This document shows, piece after piece, positions 24,353 to 34,800 of a stretch of 64,000 bases of DNA. A program made the translations under genes and the position numbers. The DNA is from Deinococcales bacterium (GTDB lineage Bacteria > Deinococcota > Deinococci > Deinococcales > JAAFIG01). The stretch's first letter is position 1. Every line of letters starts with the position of its first letter. The stretch covers positions 1 through 64,000 of the forward strand of contig JANXTZ010000078.1 of the NCBI GenBank assembly GCA_025352125.1. Reading direction: 5' to 3'. The notes beneath the pieces were generated by a model. That model made no database searches. It had not been told where the DNA came from and saw nothing but the letters and a program-made list of their open reading frames with translations.

Positions 24353-25324
24353 TTACTTAACAAATCCAAAAAACCTCAGTGCTTCATCCTCCAGGACAAG
24401 CAAATCATGTCCTCGTCCAGTTTCCAGAATGGCTTCGACCTGAACAACGCCGCTCGAGTTGGCGTACCGCGTCCGAATCCAACCTGGTTGAAAAACATTT
24501 TTTTCGGTGCTGGTAGGTTTTGGTTTCACGCCTAAAACGTTCGTCCATTGTTTGATCTGTTCTGCAAAATTGACGGCATTTAAAACCTTGTCGTCTGCAC
24601 CGTGCCAGATTTGAATTCGAGGTCTTGCACCCGTGTAGCTCGGGTAGGCGGCACGAACTTTTTTCGCCCATGCCGCGCCAGTGTAAACCAGCAGTCCAGC
24701 CGCACACGCGGAATTCCAGGATGTGCCCCCGTCAAAACAACCAAACGGCACGCCAGCAAAGGCGGAGCCAGCTTTGAACACGTCAGGGTACGCGCCAAGC
24801 AGCACGTTGGTCATCATTGCGCCAGAAGAGACGCCGGTCACAAAAACTTTGCCTGCATCGGCAGCGTATTTTTCAATGACATAACTGACCATTGAAGCGA
24901 TAGCGCCCGATTCGCCTCCAACTGCACCGTGGGTCAGGGTGGCATCGGAATGAACATCCCAACAACCGTCGCTCGAGCCTGCTTGTGGGTAAATCACAAT
25001 AAATCCGTACTGCGCAGCCACGGTTTTGTATTTTGTGGCGTTGTAAAACTCGAGGGCTGTGCCGTGACACCAGTGCATTCCAACCAGAATGGCGGGTTTT
25101 GCGGGTAATTTTTCTGGCAGGTAAACGAACATTTTGGTATTGGTGGACCGCTTGTCAAAATCGGTAATTTCGGTCAGGGTGTCTGTTGGAGTGCTGATGC
25201 TCGAGAGTGACGGCAATGATTTTGGCATGAATTGACTTTCGTGGTTCAAGCCTGCAAGGGCGCTTGAGAGTAAAGTGGTGCTGAGAATCCAGGTGGTTAA
25301 TTTCCGAAACATGATTCTTTTCAT
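24353..25324 (-). CDS. Secreted PHB-depolymerase/feruloyl-esterase-family hydrolase
   Basis: About 323 residues with signal peptide ('LTTWILSTTLLSSALA'). The alpha/beta-hydrolase nucleophile is in VTGVSSGAMMT, the Asp in 'IWHGADDKVL' and the His in 'TGRGHDLL'. 'PAILVGMHWCHGTALEFYNA' forms the oxyanion region, and the Cys pairs (GCWDVH, NSACAAG) are typical of exported esterases of this family. The substrate may be short-chain polyhydroxyalkanoate or acetyl/feruloyl ester. Start at ATG 25324 is inferred from the signal peptide; ATG 25312 is equally possible. Confidence 0.8.
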   Translation of the reverse strand: MKRIMFRKLTTWILSTTLLSSALAGLNHESQFMPKSLPSLSSISTPTDTLTEITDFDKRSTNTKMFVYLPEKLPAKPAILVGMHWCHGTALEFYNATKYKTVAAQYGFIVIYPQAGSSDGCWDVHSDATLTHGAVGGESGAIASMVSYVIEKYAADAGKVFVTGVSSGAMMTNVLLGAYPDVFKAGSAFAGVPFGCFDGGTSWNSACAAGLLVYTGAAWAKKVRAAYPSYTGARPRIQIWHGADDKVLNAVNFAEQIKQWTNVLGVKPKPTSTEKNVFQPGWIRTRYANSSGVVQVEAILETGRGHDLLVLEDEALRFFGFVK

Positions 25325-25430
25325 TGAGAGCATCAGATTAACAAATTGCCCGCCTCGTGACTCGAGGTTAAAATACCAAAACAAAAGCTCGAGATGCAAA
25401 ATCCATCTCGAGCTTGAAAATTTTAAAACT

Positions 25431-26672
25431 TTATTCGCGCCAGCGTTTAAAAACCGCGCAAGCGTTCTGTCCACCGAACGCGTTCGAGTTGGAAATGGCG
25501 TACTCGACTTGAAGCTCGCGTGGGGTGTTCGGCGTGTAATCGAGGTCGCATTCTGGGTCCGCATCAATGTAATTGATGGTTGGCGGAATGATGCCCGTGG
25601 CTAACGCTTGAACCGTGGCGATGGCTTCAATCGCACCAGCCGCACCCAGCAAATGCCCAGTCATGCTTTTGGTGCTCGAGGTCGCCAGTTTTTTGCTGTG
25701 ATCCCCAAACACGGCTTTCATGCCCTGGGTTTCGGCTAGGTCGTTCATGGGGGTGCTGGTGCCGTGCAGGTTGGCGTAACCCACTTGATCGGGGTTAATT
25801 TTGGCGTTTTTCAGGGCGCGTTTGATGGCGTTGGTGTACCCCCGCCCTTCTGGCGCTGGGGCGGTGATGTGATACGCGTCGGCTGCCAGCCCCGCCCCGA
25901 GCAGTTCGGCGTAAATTTTTGCGCCGCGCTTTTGGGCGTACTCGAGCGTCTCGAGGATCAAGATGCCCGCGCCTTCACCCATCACAAAACCGTCTCTGGA
26001 TTTGCTGAACGGACGGCTGGCGGTGCTTGGGTCATCGTTGCGGGTACTGAGTGCGCCCATGTTACCGAATGCGCCAATGGCGAGCGGTGTGACGGTCGCC
26101 TCGGCACCACCGGCGATCATGACCTGGCAATCGCCTCGGTTGAGAAAATGATAGGCGTCGTGCAATGCCACGGTGCTGGTGCTGCACGCGGTCACAACGC
26201 TGCTCGAGACTCCGGTCGAACCGTAACGGATGGCGACCTGTCCGGTTGCCATGTTGGCGATCATCATTGGAATAAAAAACGGGCTGAGGCGGTCTGCGCC
26301 GCGTTCGATCATGACACGTGTTTGGTTCTCGAAGGTTTCCATGCCGCCAATGCCGGTGCCAATCAGGGTGCCAACCTCGTCGCCCTGCAATTGCTCGAGG
26401 CTCAAGCCGGAATCGAGACGGGCGAGTTCGGCAGCAACCAAAGTCAATTGCACGTAGCGATCAAGGCGTTTGAGTTCTCGAGCCTCTAAGCCGTAAGTTG
26501 TAAAATCAATTTTCACTTCGGCGGCAAAACGACATTTTAATTTGCTGGTGTCAAATTTTTGAATAAAATCCACACCGCTTTGACCAGCCAGTTGTGCCGC
26601 ATGAAACGCTGCTGCGCCTATCCCTATTGGTGTCACAGGTCCAAGCCCTGTAATGACCACACGATGACCCAT
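25431..26672 (-). CDS. fabF: 3-oxoacyl-ACP synthase II
   Basis: Elongates acyl-ACP with malonyl-ACP. 413 residues, the standard FabF length, from MGHRVVITGLGPVTPIGIGA. Catalytic Cys in 'VVTACSTSTVALHDA', His in 'NLHGTSTPMND' and second His in 'SMTGHLLGAAGAIEA' are present. A GAGG site lies six bases upstream of ATG 26672. It lies 81 bp behind acpP on the same strand, so both are probably one transcript. Confidence 0.93.
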   Translation of the reverse strand: MGHRVVITGLGPVTPIGIGAAAFHAAQLAGQSGVDFIQKFDTSKLKCRFAAEVKIDFTTYGLEARELKRLDRYVQLTLVAAELARLDSGLSLEQLQGDEVGTLIGTGIGGMETFENQTRVMIERGADRLSPFFIPMMIANMATGQVAIRYGSTGVSSSVVTACSTSTVALHDAYHFLNRGDCQVMIAGGAEATVTPLAIGAFGNMGALSTRNDDPSTASRPFSKSRDGFVMGEGAGILILETLEYAQKRGAKIYAELLGAGLAADAYHITAPAPEGRGYTNAIKRALKNAKINPDQVGYANLHGTSTPMNDLAETQGMKAVFGDHSKKLATSSTKSMTGHLLGAAGAIEAIATVQALATGIIPPTINYIDADPECDLDYTPNTPRELQVEYAISNSNAFGGQNACAVFKRWRE

Positions 26673-26753
26673 AAATAACCTCATCAATGCTCGAGCGCCG
26701 AAGGTTGCCGAACGTGAACGTCCAACAGCTTTTCAGCGCTCAAAAAGGTGCTT

Positions 26754-26990
26754 TTAACCTTGTTTAGAGCCGATAAAATCCACTGCGTCTTTGACGGTAC
26801 GGATTTTTTCAGCGTCTTCGTCTGCGATGGTTAAACCAAATTTGTCTTCCAAGCCCATAATAAGTTCTACAGTCTCGAGACTATCGGCACCAAGGTCGTC
26901 CACGAATGATGCTTCCAGTACAACTTTGTCTGCATCACAGCTTAATTTTTCAACGATCACTTCTTTGACTTGGGTAAAAACGTCTGCCAT
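26754..26990 (-). CDS. acpP: Acyl carrier protein
   Basis: 78 acidic residues from [19 protein letters not shown]. The phosphopantetheine-attachment Ser is in '[15 protein letters not shown]'. The C-terminal helix '[16 protein letters not shown]' is typical. A strong ribosome site (GGAGGAC) precedes the ATG. The gene is upstream of fabF and supplies its acyl carrier. Confidence 0.96.
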   Translation of the reverse strand: MADVFTQVKEVIVEKLSCDADKVVLEASFVDDLGADSLETVELIMGLEDKFGLTIADEDAEKIRTVKDAVDFIGSKQG

Positions 26991-27088
26991 AAGTCCTCCA
27001 GACCAGACTTTAACATACTTAAGTCTGGAATCGACCAAAAATCGGTGTACTTGGTGAAAAATTGAGGCTCCTCGAGAAAACTTGAGTT

Positions 27089-28195
27089 TCAGGAGCTTAC
27101 TGCCAGCACCTTAAAGCCGCGATCTCGAGCCACCTCGCGCACGCGTCCAAGGTTGGCGAGAGGTTGTTCGTAGGGCAGAAAGTGATTGGCAACCAAATAA
27201 ATTTCACCGTGGGTTGCCAGGTGCCGTTTTGCCGCCTCAATAAACTCGAGTGCCACGTCCAGAATCACGTCTTTGCCGACATGGAACGGTGGGTTCATGA
27301 CGATCAAATCAAATTTCGCGTCTTTTTCAAGGCTCGAGTCCACGTCAGAATGCAAAACTCGAGCGTTCAGATTATTGAGTTTGAGCGTGCGTGCAATGCT
27401 CTGCACGCTGAACCAATCATCCTCGAGCATGGTGACGCTCCCTCCCTCGAGTGCCAAGATGCCGCCAAGTGCGCCGTAACCCGCGCCAATGTCGAGCACG
27501 CGTTTACTGCTGGCATTCGGCAGATGCTCGAGCAAGACTTTTGAAGCCGTATCAAGCTTGCCGCTGGCGAAAACCCCGGGCAACGCCTCACACTCGAGTT
27601 TCAAACCTCTGGCTTCGATGGTGAAACGCTCAGCTCGGGGTTGAATTGGAGCTTCAAACAGGGTTTTCTCGAGCAACCCAACCCGCAAGCCTTTGCTGCG
27701 CTCGAGAATTTCGGCGCTGCCAAAAAACGTTTTGGCTTCCTTGAAATAACGCTCGAAACCTTTGTCCTTGTCGCCTGCCACCAGCACCCGCCCGCCAGGT
27801 TTGGTGGCTGCAAACGCCCGCTCGAGCCAGAAACGCACCAAGGCATTCCCACGGTCTGCGGACAAAATCAGGCAAGCCAAATCAAATTGCATTTCGAGGT
27901 CAAAAACCTGTGCAGGTTCGAGGACTTTAAAACCTGCGCTTTTTGCCGTGAGTGACAGCGCTGTGATTGCCGTTTGGGAAATCTCGAGCGCCGAAACTTC
28001 CAAACCCTGGTTGCGAAACTCGAGCGCCAACGCCCCGCCCCGAGCCGTCAAATCCAGCACCGAACCCGACACCTCGAGTTGCCCCAGAGTCTCGAGTAGC
28101 AAGGCTTGCGCAGGGTCAAGATAGCCAAATCCGCGCACACCTGATTTGGTGAATGATCCATCCTCGAGTTGTTTGACTTGAAAATACGTGCTCAC
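27089..28195 (-). CDS. RsmC-like class I SAM-dependent methyltransferase
   Basis: 368 residues in two related halves: a degenerate N-terminal methyltransferase-like domain ('[20 protein letters not shown]') and an active C-terminal domain with the SAM-binding '[20 protein letters not shown]' and the catalytic [10 protein letters not shown] motif of N2-guanine rRNA methyltransferases. This two-domain layout matches RsmC/RlmG (16S G1207 or 23S G1835). Which rRNA base is modified cannot be told. Start is GTG 28195. Confidence 0.8.
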   Translation of the reverse strand: MSTYFQVKQLEDGSFTKSGVRGFGYLDPAQALLLETLGQLEVSGSVLDLTARGGALALEFRNQGLEVSALEISQTAITALSLTAKSAGFKVLEPAQVFDLEMQFDLACLILSADRGNALVRFWLERAFAATKPGGRVLVAGDKDKGFERYFKEAKTFFGSAEILERSKGLRVGLLEKTLFEAPIQPRAERFTIEARGLKLECEALPGVFASGKLDTASKVLLEHLPNASSKRVLDIGAGYGALGGILALEGGSVTMLEDDWFSVQSIARTLKLNNLNARVLHSDVDSSLEKDAKFDLIVMNPPFHVGKDVILDVALEFIEAAKRHLATHGEIYLVANHFLPYEQPLANLGRVREVARDRGFKVLAVSS

Positions 28196-28306
28196 AGTGC
28201 CTACCGTAACCCAGAAACTGGCGGTACATTAAAAATTCATGACAACACTGCATTATGCTTTCTGTACTGTCAATTTTTTGGAGTGGCAATTTGGGGGGTT
28301 CAACCT

Positions 28307-28750
28307 ATGAAACGCCGTGAAGCCTTAAAAACCATTGGAATCAGCACCGTCAGTCTCGCTGGGGCAGCCTCAATCGTGGGTTGCGCCCCGAGCGCCCAGG
28401 AAGGCTCGAGGAACGTTGCCGCCCAAGGTGGCGTGCGCGTCGGCAAAACCAGTGATTTTTCAAAAGTTGGCTCGAGTCTCGAGTTTGACTTCGGTGGTTC
28501 GCCAGCCATAGCGGTTCGGACGGCAACCGCGCAAGCGAGTGGCTTGACGTTTGTGGCTTTGAGCCGAATTTGCACACACCTTGGTTGCACCATTGGCTTG
28601 CCTGACGGCGCGGGCAACATGGGCTGCGGTTGTCACGGTTCGGTCTTTCAGGCGCAAACTGGCGCAGTGGTCAACGGTCCTGCCAACAAACCTCTCGCCA
28701 GCATCAAACTCGAGTTGCGTGGTACGGACTTGTACGCTGTCGGCGTGTAA
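28307..28750 (+). CDS. Exported Rieske 2Fe-2S protein
   Basis: 147 residues. The N-terminus MKRREALKTIGISTVSLAG with twin arginine, followed by a lipobox-like ASIVGC, suggests Tat export and lipid anchoring. The cluster ligands are in CTHLGC and GCGCHGS, each supplying Cys and His. A Gly-rich SD-like stretch precedes ATG 28307. No cytochrome b gene is near, so its redox partner is unknown; another Rieske gene is at 49606. Confidence 0.85.
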   Translation: MKRREALKTIGISTVSLAGAASIVGCAPSAQEGSRNVAAQGGVRVGKTSDFSKVGSSLEFDFGGSPAIAVRTATAQASGLTFVALSRICTHLGCTIGLPDGAGNMGCGCHGSVFQAQTGAVVNGPANKPLASIKLELRGTDLYAVGV

Positions 28751-28825
28751 ATTCGGTTTGAAATCAAAAACCCGAGATGTGCTTCAAAATGGCATCTCAG
28801 GGTTTTTGATGGTTCTTCAGAATTT

Positions 28826-28920
28826 TCGGGCAATAAAAAACGCGCCCTTTTCAGGCGCTGATGAATATAGAATAGCACGGTATTCGATATTCGTCAACAA
28901 TATGCACTCGAGTGGTGCCG
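28826..28920 (-). promoter_or_regulatory. Promoter-terminator element, copy 1
   Basis: Minus strand: TTGACG (28897-28892), 17 bp, TATTCT (28874-28869), and 10-27 nt further the hairpin GCGCC...GGCGC (28858-28842) followed by TTTTTTATT. A 50-bp block around the promoter (28869-28920) is about 80 percent identical to 46959-47010, which also has a terminator at the same distance. No gene fits between promoter and terminator. Confidence 0.6.
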
Positions 28921-28964
28921 CACAAGGTTTCTCGAGAGACGCGTATTGAGACACGGAGGTTTTC

Positions 28965-29705
28965 ATGCAGCATTTGGGATTCACACGCACCTCGGTCAAG
29001 CCAGATCACGCCCTGTTGACACCAGACAGCTTCATTCGCGCCCCGTTGCCAGGTTTTGTCAATGCAACCTGCATTGTTCACATCTCCCCCGCCATGGGGG
29101 CGGCGTTCACTCAGTACACCGTCGAAGCCAGCGCGGACTCGAGTTTTGGGGCGGCGTTCGAGCACTGCTCGAGGTTTGTCTTCGTGCTCGAGGGTGAAAT
29201 GACGCTGACGGTTGGAAAGAAAAAATATGTTTTGAAGTCGCTGCATTACGCGTTTGTTCCAGCCAACACCAAGCACAGCATCACCAGTCAAAAATCTGCA
29301 AAAGCTTGTGTGTTTGAAAAGCCTTATTTTGAGCTGCCAGACACACCGTTACCAGAATTGATCGTGGCAGACTCGAGAAAAGTCAAATCCGCCCCGATCA
29401 ACAACGACCCTGCGCTTCAATGCAGGATGCTGATTCCAGAGCATCCAAGTTGTGATTTTATGGTCAACACCATGACTTTCGACCCAGGCGCGAGCCTGCA
29501 CTTGGTCGAAACGCACGTGATGGAACACGGGCTGTTGATGCTCCAAGGTGGCGGAATTTACAAATTAAACGAGCACTGGTATCCAGTCCAAAAAAACGAC
29601 GTGATTTACATGGCTCCGTACTGCCCGCAATGGTTTGGGGCGCTCGGCACGGGCAAAAGCGAGTATTTGCTTTACAAAGACTGGAGCCGTCATCCGCTCG
29701 AGTAG
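28965..29705 (+). CDS. allE: (S)-ureidoglycine aminohydrolase
   Basis: Converts ureidoglycine to ureidoglycolate in purine ring breakdown. 246 residues, two cupin domains: the N-terminal one ('FVFVLEGEMTLTVGKKKYVL') and the C-terminal metal site 'LVETHVMEHGLLMLQGGG' with Glu, His, His and Gln ligands, followed by 'DVIYMAPYCPQWFGALG'. This order and length match AllE/UGLYAH. No other allantoin genes are in the window. GGAGG precedes the ATG. Confidence 0.88.
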   Translation: MQHLGFTRTSVKPDHALLTPDSFIRAPLPGFVNATCIVHISPAMGAAFTQYTVEASADSSFGAAFEHCSRFVFVLEGEMTLTVGKKKYVLKSLHYAFVPANTKHSITSQKSAKACVFEKPYFELPDTPLPELIVADSRKVKSAPINNDPALQCRMLIPEHPSCDFMVNTMTFDPGASLHLVETHVMEHGLLMLQGGGIYKLNEHWYPVQKNDVIYMAPYCPQWFGALGTGKSEYLLYKDWSRHPLE

Positions 29706-29714
29706 AATGCGACC

Positions 29715-30080
29715 ATGATTGAACGCATTGGACAGATTGCCATTCGGGTACACGATACCGCTCGAGCCACCAATTTTTACCGTGACGTGCTCGAGTTGCC
29801 GTACCTGTTCAGCGCTCCACCACTGGCGTTTTTTGATTGTGCTGGAATACGCTTGATGCTCTCGCCAGCCGAAACTCCAGAACACGACCATCCCTCGAGC
29901 ATCCTGTACTTCAAAGTTTCAGATTTGAACGAAACCCATCTGGCGTACCAGCAAAAAGGCGTGATGTTCGTCGATGCGCCGCATCAAATTGCGGATTTGG
30001 GATCACACACGCTCTGGATGTGCTTTTTCAAGGACAGCGAAGACAATTTGCTGGCACTGATGAGCGAAATAGCGAAGTGA
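29715..30080 (+). CDS. VOC-family protein (glyoxalase/dioxygenase fold)
   Basis: 121 residues, one vicinal-oxygen-chelate module: 'IGQIAIRVHDTARATNFYRD' with the first metal His replaced by Arg-Val-His order, 'LYFKVSDLNETHLAYQQKG' and 'LWMCFFKDSEDNLLALM' with the terminal Glu-type position. Function not assignable; members include glyoxalases, fosfomycin-type resistance proteins and dioxygenases. TAGAAT (29703-29708), overlapping the stop of allE, ends 6 nt before the ATG, so it can be transcribed on its own as a leaderless message. Confidence 0.75.
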   Translation: MIERIGQIAIRVHDTARATNFYRDVLELPYLFSAPPLAFFDCAGIRLMLSPAETPEHDHPSSILYFKVSDLNETHLAYQQKGVMFVDAPHQIADLGSHTLWMCFFKDSEDNLLALMSEIAK

Positions 30081-30229
30081 TGAAGGCTCGAGATTGAGGG
30101 TTAAAACTCGAGAAATATTTTGCAGTACGCCAACCATAAGATTCATCTTCATCATATTTGAATTCTCGAGTGTCAGGGTAACCGCAAAGTCCGAATTTAG
30201 TACATTTTCTAGGAATTTCCAATTCTTGG

Positions 30230-30345
30230 CGGACGCAGCAAGCAGCGCCCTACGAAAAAATGATGTGGTAGGGGTGAACCTTCTTGCTCACAAGACAACA
30301 CCTTGCGGGCTGTTCGCGCTTGTGTTCACCCTTGCAGAATTAAGA
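30230..30345. repeat. Intergenic palindromic repeat with conserved core (copy F)
   Basis: Arms GGGTGAAC (about 30272-30279) and GTTCACCC (about 30323-30330) enclose a core at 30283-30317 (cttgctcacaag, acaacaccttgcgggc, tgttcgc). The same arms surround copy D near 52377. The core stem pairs only partly here. Confidence 0.65.
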
Positions 30346-30414
30346 GGTTAAATCATTGTTTGGTTCATAGGATTATGATTTTGCGGTTGTCCTGTCACGA
30401 GTGTGATTCGGGTC

Positions 30415-30443
30415 TTTCGCTTCGGGCATTCTTCTGCTATACT
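30415..30443 (+). promoter_or_regulatory. Promoter of rpmF-fabH and leader hairpin
   Basis: TTTCGC (30415-30420), 17 bp, TATACT with upstream TGC (30438-30443). The 5' leader contains CCGCGAG and CTCGCGG arms (30454-30472) that could fold before the ribosome site. Confidence 0.5.
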
Positions 30444-30538
30444 CTCACGGCTGCCGCGAGTACGCCTCGCGGATTTTCAATGAAGCACGAGTAACTGCTC
30501 AGGCACGCCCTGGTCAGCGCTACGGAAGGAAGACCGAA

Positions 30539-30733
30539 ATGGCTAAGCATCCAGTACCCAAAAAGAAGACCTCGAAATCCAAACGTGACATGCGCCGTTC
30601 ACACCACGCGCTTGTTGTGCCAAACCTTGTGGACTGCAAGAACTGCGGCAACAAACGACTCCAGCACCAAGTTTGCCCATCGTGCGGTTATTACGATGGT
30701 CGCGCCGTGCTGAAAATCGAAGCCCAAGCCTAA
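30539..30733 (+). CDS. rpmF: 50S ribosomal protein L32
   Basis: 64 residues from MAKHPVPKKKTSKSKRDMR, the standard L32 start. The zinc-finger Cys residues are present as CKNC and CPSC, so this is the C+ form. GGAAGGA precedes the ATG. The stop is only 3 nt before the fabH start, the classic rpmF-fab linkage that ties ribosome synthesis to lipid synthesis. Confidence 0.96.
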   Translation: MAKHPVPKKKTSKSKRDMRRSHHALVVPNLVDCKNCGNKRLQHQVCPSCGYYDGRAVLKIEAQA

Positions 30734-30736
30734 ACC

Positions 30737-31738
30737 ATGAAACCTTCTTCCTTACCTCACGCGGTAGGGTTGACGGCACTCGGAACGTATGTTCCCAGCA
30801 AGGTCGTGACCAATCACGACCTTGCTAAAATTGTGGACACCAACGACGAGTGGGTGGTCAGCCGGACTGGCATCAAAGAACGCCGCATCAGCGAAGACAA
30901 CGAATTTGTTTCCACACTCGCGTTTCGGGCGGTGGACAATCTGGTACAAAAGTACGGGTCGGCTGTGCTCGAGGGTGTGGATTTGGTGATTGTTGCCACC
31001 AACACGCCCGACGCCTTGTTTCCCAGCACCGCTGCGTTGGTGCAAAGCCATTTTGGTTTGAAAGCTGGCGCGTTTGATTTGCTTGCGGCTTGCCCAGGTT
31101 GGATTTACGCGCTGTCGGCAGCCCACGCCTACGTCAAATCTGGCGTCTGCAAAAAAGTCCTGACCATCGGTTCTGAGGTGCTCTCCAAAGTCGTAGACTG
31201 GACAGATCGCACCACCTGCGTCTTGTTCGGCGACGGGGCTTGCGCCGCGATTGTCGAAGAGGTTCCCGACGGTTACGGCTTCAAGAGTTTTGTGCTGGGT
31301 TCGGACGGTTTGGGCGGCAAGCATCTGTACATGAAATGCGTCGCGCCGAGCCTGCCAGACGGCACCATGATTCAGGACAAACTCTACATGAATGGACGCG
31401 AAGTCTTCAAATTTGCTGTGCGCATCATGGAATCCGCCACCATTCAAGCGCTCGAGAAAGCCGACATGAAACTCGAGGACATCGCGCTTTTTATTCCGCA
31501 TCAAGCCAACTACCGCATCATCGACGCCGCCAGGGCATACCTGAAATTGCCGCTCGAGAAGGTCATGAGCAACGTCGAACGGTACGGCAACACCAGCACC
31601 GCCAGCATTGGCATTGCCATGCAGGAGGCGCTCGACACCAACCGAATCAAAGACGGCGACGATTTGCTGCTGGTGACGTTTGGCGCGGGCTTGACCTGGG
31701 CTTCCGGTGTGGTGCGCTGGTATCACAAAAGCTTTTAG
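30737..31738 (+). CDS. fabH: 3-oxoacyl-ACP synthase III
   Basis: Starts fatty acid synthesis by condensing acyl-CoA with malonyl-ACP. 333 residues. Catalytic Cys in 'LLAACPGWIYAL', His in FIPHQANYRII, Asn in 'ERYGNTSTASIGIA'. 'DEWVVSRTGIKERRI' is the usual CoA-binding start. The residue after the nucleophile is Pro-Gly-Trp instead of the common Ala-Gly-Phe, a difference close to the primer pocket. Translationally close to rpmF. Confidence 0.94.
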   Translation: MKPSSLPHAVGLTALGTYVPSKVVTNHDLAKIVDTNDEWVVSRTGIKERRISEDNEFVSTLAFRAVDNLVQKYGSAVLEGVDLVIVATNTPDALFPSTAALVQSHFGLKAGAFDLLAACPGWIYALSAAHAYVKSGVCKKVLTIGSEVLSKVVDWTDRTTCVLFGDGACAAIVEEVPDGYGFKSFVLGSDGLGGKHLYMKCVAPSLPDGTMIQDKLYMNGREVFKFAVRIMESATIQALEKADMKLEDIALFIPHQANYRIIDAARAYLKLPLEKVMSNVERYGNTSTASIGIAMQEALDTNRIKDGDDLLLVTFGAGLTWASGVVRWYHKSF

Positions 31739-31826
31739 CCAAACTTCCCGCTCGAGCTGTTTTCGGTGAGGTGTGGTGATGTCAACAAAAAAAACATGAG
31801 TCTCGAGGTTTTGGTATCGTTGCCCA

Positions 31827-34800
31827 ATGATCCAATCCAGTTCGACGCGGTTGCCAGTGACAACGCAGCGTTTGAAGTCTGACCGGAGCGGCTGGTGGTT
31901 TATCGCGCCCTTCTTTGCCCTGTTCGCGGGGTTCAGTCTGTTTGGTCTGGGATTCACGTTTTTCCTGTCCTTCCAGCACTGGGACCCGATTCACGGCAGT
32001 GCTGGGTTTGTGTTTCGTGGTCTGCGCGGCTATTACTTTGTGCTGACCGACCCTGGTTTCTGGACGGCGATGGGGCAAAGTCTGGTCAGCGCCATTCCCC
32101 GGGTGCTGCTTCAGCACCTGATCGCTTTTCCGTTCGCCTACGCCCTGTACCTGCTGTTCAGGCGTTCACTGACCGTGCTTGGCATGTTGATTTTTTTGCC
32201 GTATCTGGCAATTCCGGTGGGTCTGTCCGCCTCGCTCACCTGGTTTTATTCCATGGCGGTCGCCCCGATCAACGACCTGCTGGGATTGCTGCATGGCGTC
32301 TTGCCTTTTTTGCCAGAGACGCTCGCGTTCGGCTCGAGTTTTGACGCGTTTTTCAACCTCTGGAACAACCTGGGTTGGAACGTCTTGCTGTACCTGATGG
32401 CTTTCGCCTCGATTCCGCGCAGCACGCTCGAGGCGGCGCAACTCGACGGTGCGGGATTCTGGCAGCAAGTCAGCAAGATTGCCGTACCACTGGCGCGTCC
32501 GATGATTTTTATGGCGTTCTCGATGAGCCTGGTCAACACCCTTCAAGCCAGCACTTGGCGTCCGATGTTGCGGTTTCGGCGCAGCCCAGTCGAGGGCTTG
32601 CCCGCCTACATCTACCGCGAAGCCTTCTCAAATCAAAATTTTGACCTGGCGAGCGTCATGACCTGGTTGTTTTTTTGCCTGATGGTGCTGCTGATTTTGC
32701 TGGTGTACCTGGCTTTCGGTCGCAACTTTACGCAGATCGAGCAACCCGCGCAGCTCGAGTCCAACACCCTGCCCGTGAATCTGCCGCCCGTCGCCAAACT
32801 GGTGATTCAGTTGCTGGTCATCATGATCGTGTTCAGTAGCGTCGTGCCGTTTCTGGTGGCGTTCACCCAGGCGACCCAGCATCAACCCGTCAGCGATTTT
32901 CGTCCGGCGCAGGTGATTCTCGAGCCTTTCGCATCTGAGAACTACAGCGAGTTGCAAAAATCCTTGCCGACCTACTGGCGCAACTTCTGGAACAGCCTCT
33001 ACGTCTCGAGCCTGGCGGCGATTGGGGCAGCCCTCATCAGTGGTCTGGCAGGTTTTGCCTTTGCGGTGCTCGAGTTTCGCTTCAAACGTCTGTTGTTTGG
33101 CGTGGTGATGTGCGCCCTGGTGTTTCCAGCCCTGAGCAACGCCGTTCCGTTCCTGCTCGAGATGCAATTTCTGGGTTGGTTGAACACGCCAAGGGCGTTG
33201 TGGTTGCCGACCTGCGTCAGTGCGCTGGGCGTGTTTGTGGTGCGCCAGTACGCCCTGAACGCCCTGCCCAAGAACATGGTCGAGGCGGCTCGGGTTGACG
33301 GAGCCAACGACTTCACACTCTTTTGGCGAATCGGGCTGCCAAACCTGATTCCGGCGCTGGTCAGTGTGTCACTTCTGGTGTTCGTGACCTCATGGAACCA
33401 TCTGGATGCCGCATTTTACATCATCACCAGCATTGAGGGGCGCTTGCTGACCGATGCGCTGGGATTGCTGACCGCCAATCAAGCCCGCACCGGCTTGACC
33501 CCTGGCGGGGTCATCGGCTCGCTCATCAACCCTGCGGTGCTGGGCGCGGTGCTGGGCATGGTTCCAGTCTTGATCGTGTACGCGCTTTCGGCTGGGTCGC
33601 TGGGTCGCGGGTTGGGCATCGGTGGCATCGAGCTGAACCTCAAAGCCTGGTGGCAAAACCGTTTCTCGAGAACACCACAACCTGATCTGAACCTCGAGCC
33701 AAACCGTGGCGGCTTGGGTGGTGCGGATGGTGTTCGCGCCATTGGGGTGCTGTCGGTCTTGTTCAGCAGCCTCTGGCGGCGTTTGCAGACGGGTCCCGAA
33801 ACCCCCACGATCCTTCGGGAATTGCAGGCTTTTTTTACCGAGGGTGTTTTTGGCATCGATGTCTTGCTGGTCCTGTCGGGTGTGTTGTTCTCACTTTCAT
33901 TCTGGCGGCGCTATCTCGAGGGGACGGCGTTTCCCAGCCTTCAAAAATATGTCAGACGGCGTTTCACCCAGATTGCACCCGCGTTCTGGGTGTGTTTGAT
34001 CGTCTCGTTCATCTGTTCGGGAATGCTGTTTTTCGTGCCACCCGAACAACAACCTTTTCGTTGGTTGCGGCTCCTCGGTGGATTGACCTTCACCAACTGG
34101 CTGCATTACGTCAGTTTCTTTCCGGTGGAGTTGAACCCGCCACTGTGGGTCATCGGCTACGGCGCGTTCTGTCTGTCCCTGATGCCCGTCCTAATGTTTG
34201 GCATGTTCAAGTTGGCTCACTCGAGACGCAGGAAAGTTGGCGTTGCCTTCTTGTATTGGCTTGTGGTTCTGCTTCTGGTCGTGCTGGCACAGCAATGGAT
34301 GCTGACAAACCTGATTCCAGACGCTGCCGCTCGAGGTTGGGACAATGGACTGGTCGGCGGGGCGAAGTTCTGGACGCCAAATTACAACGCCCTGGGTCTG
34401 TTCGGTCATTTTGTGATTGGGGTCTTGGGGGCTGGGCTGATTGCCTGGCGGCAACAACGAATGCTCGAGCGACACAGTCCCGTCCGTCACCTGATCTTCG
34501 ATGCGATTGCCGTGGTGGCTGGTCTGGGGGCGCTAGTCTTGATTTACGCCCATTCCAAGGTGGGCGAATTCGATTGGAGTCTGGGTGCTCAACCTTACGC
34601 CTTTCCAGGCTTTGCCATTCTGGTTGCCCTGGTGCTGGTTTGTGCGCCTTTCAGCACCAGGGTTTACCAAATTCTGGACAACCGTTTCTTTCGGTTCACG
34701 GCACGCATCGGCTTTTCATTGTTTCTCTGGCATTATTTGATTCTCGAGTTGCTGTGGTTGTTGCACAATTTTTCGTACAACCGTTTTGATGGTTTGCCCG

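Larger units (their letters stand above)
30081..30538. other. Intergenic region ahead of rpmF
   Basis: No credible gene. 30230-30345 is a palindromic repeat with a degenerate core (copy F); 30415-30443 is the rpmF promoter; the first 150 bp are AT-rich with no recognised content. Confidence 0.6.

Noticed and set aside
25764-26489. 241-codon plus-strand frame opposite fabF
   Set aside because: A shadow of the fabF frame; Gly/Ala/His-rich with no motif.
30028-30222. 64-codon minus-strand frame after the VOC gene
   Set aside because: It looks faintly protein-like (YDEDESYGWRTAKYFSS) but has no start signal, overlaps the VOC gene end and matches nothing I know.
30752-31957. 401-codon minus-strand frame opposite fabH
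   Set aside because: fabH has full catalytic motifs on the other strand; the reverse frame shows no domain and covers the next gene's start.
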